Shown piece by piece: positions 6,121 to 11,059 of a stretch of DNA of 11,059 nt. The notes under the pieces are model-generated. The model was given only the letters and a program-made list of their open reading frames with translations, did not search any database and was not told the origin of the DNA. The DNA lies in NCBI GenBank assembly GCA_026398575.1, contig JAPLSP010000298.1:1-11059 (forward strand), read 5' to 3'. The position numbers and the translations under genes were made by a program. Positions within the stretch are counted from its first letter, which is position 1. Every line of letters begins with the position of its first letter. Source of the stretch: Candidatus Sumerlaeota bacterium (GTDB lineage: Bacteria; Sumerlaeota; Sumerlaeia; JADFCT01).

Positions 6121-8109
6121 CTATTTTCCCGCTCCACCTCTGTCCACCCCGTCCACCTTGTCCACCCCGTCCACCTTGTCCACCCCATCCACCCCGTCCA
6201 TCTGTGCTCCAAACTCAGCCGATCCCTTTTCAAGACGAAAATTAAAATGTGCAGCGTTAATAAATCTTGGAATCGCGCACGTCGAGCGCGGTTCCTTTTT
6301 CCATTCAGCCTGATACTTGGCAAAATCAGTCATCGGATATTTCGCGTCCTTGAATGCGATCATGACGCCTTCGGCCTGATACCAGCAATTGTGATCCATC
6401 TCGAGAGCATCAATCTGCTGCCGCGTCCATCCCGGCGCGTAGAAGGCGTTCGTCTTCGCCTCGAAGAAAATATTGTCGCGGACTACGATGCCGCGCGCGC
6501 GGGCGGGGCTGTTATAGAAACACAAGTGGCGCCCGCTGGGATCGGGACGCTGCGCATGGCCCCAGCCGTGGCCGGCGTTCACGCAGGTGTTGTTGACGAA
6601 GAAGACGCCGCTCGTTTCGGAATCCTCGGGACGGTTCCAATACTCGAACGAATACTCCGAATTCCAGATCACGTTGTTGCGATAGATGATGTTCGTCTCC
6701 GGCGTGCGCGGCCCGCCGCTTTGATTCGTCAGCGCGGCGTCGTAGATTTCCCAGAGGCGGCAATTCTCGACGAGGTTATCATGCGCCGCGCCCCAGAACT
6801 CGATCCCGTTGCCGAAGCGCACATGTTTTCCGTCGCCGCGCCCAGGGCCTCCGCCATATTGATCGCCGCCGCCGATGAAGCCGAAATCGCATCCGCGCGC
6901 GATGATGTGGTGCGTGCTTCCGCCGCCGATGCCATGCGCCGCGCCATACTTTAGCGCCAGGTTTTCATAGACGACGTAGCTTTTGCCGCCCTCATTGATG
7001 ATATGCTCGCGAATGGCGCATTCCACCTTCCCATAGCGCTTCGCCGGATTCTCGTCCGAGCGCATCTTTACCACATGTTTGGCCGCGTCGTACCAGTATT
7101 GGCCTTGTTGTTTCAAGTCCGCTTCGCTCCACACCTTCACGCCGCATGATTGATCGTCGCCGAAGATGATGTTGCCAACGTCGTTCGGCAGCCACGCGCG
7201 CGCTTCGATCTCCGCGAAGCGAACGCCGGCGATCTCCAGCGCGGCGCCTTGTGGCAGAGCGCCGCCGAGATAGAACGTGAATCGCGCATCGGCCGCCGTG
7301 GTGGTGGCCTTATAATCCTGCGCGCATTCGCTCCAGTCGCCGCCAATCGCGCTCGTTCCCTGGTTGGATGCGGCATAGGTGGTCCACGGCTTGCTCTCTT
7401 TCATCAGCGCGGGCATGCGCAGGGTGAATGGCTTTGTGGATTTGGCGCGAAAAGAGAAACGATACATCGCTCCGCGTTCAATGCTCAGCGGCGCCAGACA
7501 AAGCTGAATCTCATTGCCCTTCGCGCCGGAGTTCGAGCACTCCACGCGATAGCCAACCGAGCGCGCGTCGCCTTCCGCTCGCGCCCCTTTCGCGCTGGCG
7601 CCACCCTCGCAATGCAGACCCCAAACCGGCGCCAGGGCCTTTATTGGCGCCGGCGCCTTTATCGCCACTGATGCTTTCTGTGTCCCTGCTGCTTTTGTCG
7701 CCGCCGATCCTTCGGGAAATATCTCTTTGATTATTTTTCCCGCTCCTCCGCTCGACCAGATTTGGCTCCCCTCGCTGACCCAATCCGCCGGATCGCTTTT
7801 CGATACCGAACCAAGAAACAGCGCCTTCGCGCCTTCGCCGTAAGCGCCGTAAGTAATGTATCCCGCCTCGCTGCCGCTTTGAGGAATCAACTGCCCGCGC
7901 CACACCCCGCCGCGTTGAAACAATATTTTGTCTCCCGGCAAAAAAGCCCCCGCATTCACGCGCTCCAGCGTCGCCCAAGCGCTTTCCTGCGCAAGTCCGC
8001 TATTCGCATCTGACCCTTGATTGGATACATAATATGTACCGCCAAAGCTGGCTCGCCCCGTCAACAGAGACATACAGATGATCCCAATGAACAACATATT
8101 CGTTCGCAT
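6121..8109 (-). CDS. Secreted right-handed beta-helix protein with inserted jelly-roll module
   Basis: This 662-residue exported protein probably binds or cleaves a polysaccharide. A hydrophobic signal spans about 1-23. TYYVSNQGSDANSG (25-38), WATLERVN (45-52) and FLPGDKILFQRGG (56-68) form the family's usual N-terminal cap, followed by GYITYGAYGEG (83-93). A low-complexity A/K/P linker (about 135-163) leads to an inserted jelly-roll domain (about 165-302) resembling CBM4/9 (GAMYRFSFRAKS 213-224, DARFTFYLGGALP 274-286). The parallel beta-helix follows from about 360 to 610, with recurring N-x-I and N-N-x turns (IIYRNNVIWN 474-483, VVRDNIFFE 542-550). The natural end appears to be FNFRLEKGSAEFGAQ (622-636); the remaining residues come from the minisatellite. 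ATG 8109 is chosen over a TTG at 8145 because of its signal peptide and ribosome binding site. The enzymatic class (lyase, hydrolase, epimerase or none) cannot be told by eye. Confidence 0.9.
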   Translation of the reverse strand: MRTNMLFIGIICMSLLTGRASFGGTYYVSNQGSDANSGLAQESAWATLERVNAGAFLPGDKILFQRGGVWRGQLIPQSGSEAGYITYGAYGEGAKALFLGSVSKSDPADWVSEGSQIWSSGGAGKIIKEIFPEGSAATKAAGTQKASVAIKAPAPIKALAPVWGLHCEGGASAKGARAEGDARSVGYRVECSNSGAKGNEIQLCLAPLSIERGAMYRFSFRAKSTKPFTLRMPALMKESKPWTTYAASNQGTSAIGGDWSECAQDYKATTTAADARFTFYLGGALPQGAALEIAGVRFAEIEARAWLPNDVGNIIFGDDQSCGVKVWSEADLKQQGQYWYDAAKHVVKMRSDENPAKRYGKVECAIREHIINEGGKSYVVYENLALKYGAAHGIGGGSTHHIIARGCDFGFIGGGDQYGGGPGRGDGKHVRFGNGIEFWGAAHDNLVENCRLWEIYDAALTNQSGGPRTPETNIIYRNNVIWNSEYSFEYWNRPEDSETSGVFFVNNTCVNAGHGWGHAQRPDPSGRHLCFYNSPARARGIVVRDNIFFEAKTNAFYAPGWTRQQIDALEMDHNCWYQAEGVMIAFKDAKYPMTDFAKYQAEWKKEPRSTCAIPRFINAAHFNFRLEKGSAEFGAQMDGVDGVDKVDGVDKVDGVDRGGAGK
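6132..6204. repeat. 9-bp minisatellite encoding D-G-V / D-K-V repeats
   Basis: Seven 9-base units run without gaps from 6142 to 6204: GTCCACCCC, GTCCACCTT, GTCCACCCC, GTCCACCTT, GTCCACCCC, ATCCACCCC, GTCCATCTG. A degenerate unit, CTCCACCTC, lies at 6132-6140. The alternation of the first four gives an 18-bp higher-order unit. On the minus strand, in the beta-helix frame, it encodes D-G-V and D-K-V triplets near the end of that protein. Similar short G-T-C-C-A-C arrays are, from memory, scattered between genes in several PVC-group and candidate-phylum genomes. Confidence 0.92.
7628..7663. repeat. 18-bp imperfect tandem duplication in the linker of the beta-helix gene
   Basis: GGCGCCAGGGCCTTTATT (7628-7645) is followed directly by GGCGCCGGCGCCTTTATC (7646-7663), 15 of 18 bases identical. 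On the minus strand the copies encode I-K-A-P-A-P and I-K-A-L-A-P in the A/K/P linker before the jelly-roll module. It looks like in-frame growth of a flexible linker. Confidence 0.75.
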
Positions 8110-8118
8110 GAGATGAAA

Positions 8119-8126
8119 CCCTTCCC
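8119..8126 (-). promoter_or_regulatory. Ribosome binding site of the beta-helix gene
   Basis: GGGAAGGG on the minus strand lies nine bases before ATG 8109, which opens on a signal peptide. It supports this start over the in-frame TTG at 8145. Confidence 0.65.
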
Positions 8127-8130
8127 ATTC

Positions 8131-8153
8131 ATTTAAATTGCGCAATCATGATT
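8131..8153. promoter_or_regulatory. Cluster of three overlapping palindromes, possible operator
   Basis: Three perfect palindromes overlap end to end just upstream of the beta-helix ribosome binding site: ATTTAAAT (8131-8138), ATTGCGCAAT (8137-8146) and AATCATGATT (8144-8153). They lie in the 171-base region between the divergent beta-helix and PIN genes, where a regulator of the beta-helix/GH10 unit could bind. No promoter hexamers could be assigned with confidence in this gap. Function is inferred only from symmetry and position. Confidence 0.3.
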
Positions 8154-8280
8154 TCCCGATCTTTGCTGCTCTGCATTGGTAGCGAAGCGCAATCCTGAAA
8201 AGAGTATGGAGTCATATATTCGTATTGCCAGCGCAAAATTCAGTGGCGAAAAAGCAGCGTTTTCACTCAGAATCTCAAGC

Positions 8281-8623
8281 ATGAGCTCAGTCATTTACGT
8301 AGAGACAAGCATTCCAAGTTTTTATTTTGATGTTCGCGCATCCGCTGAAATGCAGGCAAAGCGGAAGTGGACACGAGAATGGTGGGATTCCCCAAAGTAT
8401 GACGCGGAATTAGTGATCGGTCTTCCAGTGCTTTTCGAACTGCAACGAATACCAACTGAGAAGCGAGATAAAGCGCTTGCGCTTATCCAAGATTTGCCAG
8501 TGCAAACACTTAGCGAATGCAAATAAGTTCGGGCATATTCATAGGGTGAACGCGCTATTGGGTTTGGCGACTCCTGCTTTGGTTACGCCGATTCAATTAC
8601 TGGAGAAAGACGATGAAGACTAA
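8281..8623 (+). pseudogene. PIN-domain toxin (VapC-like), broken by an internal frameshifting deletion
   Basis: This is a PIN-domain ribonuclease gene of the VapC-like kind, no longer intact. The first part (8281-8526, 81 residues) starts MSSVIYVETSIPSFYF, the usual opening of one PIN subfamily, and holds two acidic active-site candidates: E8 in YVETS and E53 in VLFELQR. It stops at TAA 8524-8526. In another frame, 8507-8623 reads HLANANKFGHIHRVNALLGL and continues to D-D-E-D-stop, which is the usual C-terminal end of the same subfamily. The joint is near base 8506. The segment normally in between, with the M-P-x-D-x-L-G-D-A-L-H acidic site and the L-L-T-W-N-C segment, is gone, about 45-55 residues by memory of the family. 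Two metal-binding acids are thus lost and the toxin should be inactive. An earlier TTG at 8176 is not a likely start. Its first 60 bases hold only 23 G or C, lower than the neighbours. Confidence 0.85.
8602..8605 (+). promoter_or_regulatory. Ribosome binding site of the 56-residue partner gene
   Basis: GGAG, extended as GGAGAAAG, lies seven bases before ATG 8613, inside the 3' end of the PIN remnant. It supports the reality of the short gene. Confidence 0.7.
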
Positions 8624-8783
8624 ACACGATGATGGCCTGGAATGGCTGAGAAGAATTCGCGCTGAAATGGCAGAGGAATTCAGCCATGACCCCAGGAAAA
8701 TGGGTGAGTTTTACCGGCGAATGCTGCGCCAATATAAGGGACGCATTTATACTAGAGAGCACGATCTGATCGCGGTAAAATAA
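8613..8783 (+). CDS. Small charged protein, candidate antitoxin partner of the PIN toxin
   Basis: This 56-residue ORF (starts MKTKHDDGLEWLRRIRAEMA, ends L-I-A-V-K) is short and highly charged and is predicted by eye to be mostly helical: acidic/hydrophobic at the front, arginine- and tyrosine-rich after residue 30 (FYRRMLRQYKGRIY). The ATG overlaps the last 11 bases of the PIN remnant, which ends at TAA 8621-8623, so the two were translationally coupled. The GGAG site seven bases upstream is strong. Small ORFs at this place are common next to this PIN subfamily, from memory, and the arrangement suggests an antitoxin, here in toxin-first order. No DNA-binding ribbon-helix-helix or AbrB motif is recognisable. 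With the toxin broken it may be an orphan. It converges on the hydrolase gene with 21 bases between. Function is inferred from position only. Confidence 0.75.
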   Translation: MKTKHDDGLEWLRRIRAEMAEEFSHDPRKMGEFYRRMLRQYKGRIYTREHDLIAVK

Positions 8784-8804
8784 GAGCTGCAATGCTGCCG
8801 CAGG

Positions 8805-11059
8805 CTACTTTTCTTCAACGGCGAAGATCCGAGTATCGCCCTTCTTGAGTGGCAAAGTGATCCTCGGCCCCTGTCCGGCGCGCTCCCCGGTCAACAGGTC
8901 ATTCACTACGCGCGCCATGCCAAAATTGACTTCCAGCGGGCCGTCTTGCGATGCGTGAAGCGCGAGATAGGGGCCGTTGGCGTAGATGTTGCAGTCGCTC
9001 TCGGCGAAGAGATGCGCGCCGGCTTGGCGGGCGGCCAGGCGCAGGAGTTCGGACGACAAAGCGGGTGGGCCGACGAAGAGAGATAATCCGCCTTCGCTCC
9101 GCCGCAATGCGACCGCTGCTGAACCATCCGGATAAATCGCGAGTGTTTCTTCGGGCTTAGCATCTGCAGCGGCAAAGAGCGGTGAGATCGGCTTTGCTGT
9201 GCCGAATGGCGCGGTCAAACCCATCTTCGCGCCCGCTGCCGTCGGTGTCGCCAACGACTTAACTACTGAAAGTTTTTTCATCCGAAAGCCGGTCAGTTCG
9301 CGCATGGCGTCAAGCGAGACGCGGTCTTCTTCCTGATATCCCGGCGCATACAGCCAGATGCGCAGGGCGCCTTGGGTCGCGGCCAAAAGCTTTTGACGCT
9401 GATCGGGCGTCAGGCGCCAGGCCGTCAGAAAGACGTACATCTTCGCGTGAACGCGACCGCTCGTGACGTCGTCGAGCAGATATTGCCCGTAGGGTGCGCC
9501 CATGCGCCCGAGCGCTCGGCGCGCCTCATAGACGGCGGGAACGGTCAAGGCCGATCCGCCCGCTGCGACGCGGATCATGCTTGGCTCGTCTATCACCGCC
9601 GCCACTTCGGGCCGATAGGGGAGCGGGCGCGCGAGCAGCGGTTCATCCAGCGCCTTCAGTCGCGTTATCTCAGCCCACATCCCCGCGTCGTTGAACCAGC
9701 CCGTGGCGGTCAGGTCCATCCACCACGTTCCGAAATTGCGCAAGGCGCATTGCGCGGTGTTGCGCAGCAATTCCTGATTCGTCTTCTCCAACGTGTCCAC
9801 GTGGTCGCGCGAGCCCGGCGGATCGCCCGTTGCGAGATAAGTATGAGTATCGTCTTCATAGAGCCACATCTTGCCGGCCAGCGCGACGCTTTCGGCGGCG
9901 GTCATCGCCGGCGCGCTTTGTCCAGGGCCGCGGTCGAAGTAGGAAATTGGCGAGCAGAGCACGTCAATATCCGGGCAATCCAGCGCGCGCCGGAACGCAT
10001 AATGTCCGGACGTGGGCGCCCCGAAACCGACTGCGGCAAACTCGAAAACATAGCCGTAGAAAAAGACCACGAGTTTTTTCCCGCGCGATGCCTGCCGCGC
10101 CGCTTTCGCCAATTGGCAAACGCAATCGGCCATCATCTCTTGCTGGAATTGCGCGAAGTCAATCAGCGGGCGCTCCGTTGCCGGATCGCGTAATACGCCG
10201 TTCGGCGCCGCGCGTCTTGACGCCGATGTTGGCACAGCCGCCGAAGCGAGCGAGGCCTGCGGATCGCGCCATGCCGCGCGCAGTCCGGCGTCATCGCGGT
10301 ACTGTTTCTTGAGCCACTCGCGCCATGCCTGCAAATCCCCTTTGGCATAGCCATTGAGCGCCTGGTTCCACGTATCCTGATAAAACCACTCGCCCGTGTT
10401 CTGCCCGCAGGGATGATAGCCGGCCATGCTGGCGCCGAATTTTTCCTCCAGATGCGCGATCAGCGCGGCCAGCCGTTCGGCGGCGTCGCGGCGATAGTCG
10501 GGCGACGCGACGACAACGCCCGTGTGTTCGTGCTTGTCGTTGTCCCAGACCATCACGTCATCCGGATGCGCCGCGCGCCACCAGTTGGGCGGGTCCATCG
10601 GAATGCGCGGCAGCAGCAGCGCCTTGGGATTGGCGCCGAGCACGTTCCGGCATGATGCGTCAACCGGGTACCAGTCAACCGCCTTCCCCGGCTGCGGCCA
10701 GGGAAGCCCGACGGGGAAGCTGACGAAGTTCACCTCCGCTTCGGCCGCCAGCTTGATTTGCGATTCGAAGACGCCCTGCGGCCCACCGAGAAACACGAAC
10801 GTATCGCCGGGGCGATAGAAGGCGATGGTCAGTCCGCGCGCCGGTTCGGCCCGCGCCCAAAGACTGACGCGGTATTGATGATCCTTGCGCAGGGCGAAAT
10901 TGGGCAGATGATAGATGTGAAAATCCGGCCATTTTTTGTCCGGCGGGGCCTTCAGCGTGACGTGCAATCCCGCCGATTCCTCGCGGCCTTGCTTGGGCTC
11001 GACGCGCACGGTTCCGACAGTGTTCTGTGCGCCTGTCGGCCAGAAGGTCCACGACTTGC
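8805..11059 (-). CDS. GH42-like clan-A glycoside hydrolase, N-terminus beyond the window
   Basis: This is a large exported or periplasmic glycoside hydrolase, 750 residues visible. The frame is open to the right edge and reads sensible protein there (KSWTFWPTGAQNTVGTVRVE), so the GTG at 11009 is not the start. Numbering from that GTG: residues 1-125 look like a jelly-roll carbohydrate-binding domain (HQYRVSLWARAEPARGLTIAF 44-64). A (beta/alpha)8 barrel follows, with probable acid/base E207 in GQNTGEWFYQD (202-212) and probable nucleophile E385 in MWLYEDDTHTYLA (381-393). RNFGTWWMDLTATGWF (424-439) is typical of GH42-like proteins. Residues about 460-665 resemble the glutamine-amidotransferase-like trimerisation domain of GH42 beta-galactosidases (AAVIDEPSM 470-478, YVFLTAWRLTP 525-535). 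The last 70 residues form a small beta domain. Beta-galactosidase activity is one possibility, but the family is broad and the substrate is unknown. Confidence 0.85.
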   Translation of the reverse strand, partial: KSWTFWPTGAQNTVGTVRVEPKQGREESAGLHVTLKAPPDKKWPDFHIYHLPNFALRKDHQYRVSLWARAEPARGLTIAFYRPGDTFVFLGGPQGVFESQIKLAAEAEVNFVSFPVGLPWPQPGKAVDWYPVDASCRNVLGANPKALLLPRIPMDPPNWWRAAHPDDVMVWDNDKHEHTGVVVASPDYRRDAAERLAALIAHLEEKFGASMAGYHPCGQNTGEWFYQDTWNQALNGYAKGDLQAWREWLKKQYRDDAGLRAAWRDPQASLASAAVPTSASRRAAPNGVLRDPATERPLIDFAQFQQEMMADCVCQLAKAARQASRGKKLVVFFYGYVFEFAAVGFGAPTSGHYAFRRALDCPDIDVLCSPISYFDRGPGQSAPAMTAAESVALAGKMWLYEDDTHTYLATGDPPGSRDHVDTLEKTNQELLRNTAQCALRNFGTWWMDLTATGWFNDAGMWAEITRLKALDEPLLARPLPYRPEVAAVIDEPSMIRVAAGGSALTVPAVYEARRALGRMGAPYGQYLLDDVTSGRVHAKMYVFLTAWRLTPDQRQKLLAATQGALRIWLYAPGYQEEDRVSLDAMRELTGFRMKKLSVVKSLATPTAAGAKMGLTAPFGTAKPISPLFAAADAKPEETLAIYPDGSAAVALRRSEGGLSLFVGPPALSSELLRLAARQAGAHLFAESDCNIYANGPYLALHASQDGPLEVNFGMARVVNDLLTGERAGQGPRITLPLKKGDTRIFAVEEK

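Noticed and set aside
6132..6204. CRISPR array
   Set aside because: Units are 9 bases, contiguous and without spacers, so this is a minisatellite.
6093..6323. N-terminal extension of the GH10 protein by 77 residues, including a W-T-G-W-T-R repeat
   Set aside because: It is an out-of-frame reading of the minisatellite and the 3' end of the beta-helix gene. A clear ribosome binding site and signal peptide support ATG 6092.
8110..8145. TTG start of the beta-helix gene, 12 residues earlier
   Set aside because: ATG 8109 opens on a hydrophobic signal peptide and has GGGAAGGG nine bases upstream.
8176..8280. TTG 8176 or ATG 8206 as start of the PIN gene
   Set aside because: The added residues look unlike the family, whose members start directly at the V-I-Y-V-E-T-S strand, as from ATG 8281.
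8784..8804. Intrinsic terminator between the small plus-strand gene and the hydrolase
   Set aside because: Only four-base stems could be drawn around CTGC/GCAG, with no convincing stem and T run.
9372..10193. Plus-strand ORF of 273 codons opposite the clan-A hydrolase
   Set aside because: It is antisense to a well-supported gene, shows no domain marks, and is rich in R/H/A as expected from GC-rich complement reading.
11007..11009. GTG at 11009 as the start of the clan-A hydrolase
   Set aside because: The frame continues to the right edge with plausible binding-domain sequence (K-S-W-T-F-W-P), and no signal peptide follows the GTG.

Overview
The window reads as bacterial chromosome with tightly packed genes in two opposing blocks and a short, more AT-rich insert between polysaccharide-degrading genes. 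The organism cannot be named from sequence alone. A GH10 enzyme with a calcium-type xylan-binding module, a large right-handed beta-helix protein, a GH42-like clan-A hydrolase and a 9-bp minisatellite of the type that encodes runs of D-G-V and D-K-V together suggest the Planctomycetes/Verrucomicrobia/Lentisphaerae group or a neighbouring uncultured phylum. That placement is an inference from general knowledge of such genomes.

Left block, plus strand, bases 1 to 4359: five genes in one apparent operon, with stop/start overlaps at three of the four junctions. They encode the N-terminal half of a split transketolase-like enzyme (cut off by the window edge), the C-terminal half, a polyprenyl-phosphate type family 2 glycosyltransferase with two C-terminal membrane segments, a SAM methyltransferase with an N-terminal four-cysteine zinc-finger-like segment, and an NAD(P)-dependent sugar epimerase/reductase. 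The set looks like the end of a nucleotide-sugar and surface-polysaccharide cluster. A transketolase-like pair next to a CDP-abequose/paratose-synthase-like reductase raises the possibility that a two-carbon unit is added to a keto-sugar nucleotide to make a branched sugar.

Middle block, minus strand, bases 8109 to 4383: two exported proteins in one transcription unit, read right to left. The first is a 662-residue beta-helix protein carrying an inserted jelly-roll module. The second, 28 bases downstream, is a 569-residue GH10 protein (Ca-type carbohydrate-binding module, GH10 barrel, small C-terminal beta domain). The 3' end of the beta-helix gene is built from a 9-bp minisatellite. The GH10 barrel keeps both catalytic glutamates but has lost the canonical E/N/K cluster of the sugar-binding subsites.

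Right part: between bases 8281 and 8783 lies a toxin-antitoxin-like pair on the plus strand. The PIN-domain toxin gene is broken by an internal frameshifting deletion that removed the middle of the protein, while a 56-residue partner ORF with a good ribosome binding site is intact. From 8805 to the right edge, minus strand, runs the 3' part of a large GH42-like clan-A glycoside hydrolase, open at the edge. No RNA genes, CRISPR arrays, insertion sequences or phage genes were seen, and there is no gene-free stretch above 300 bases.
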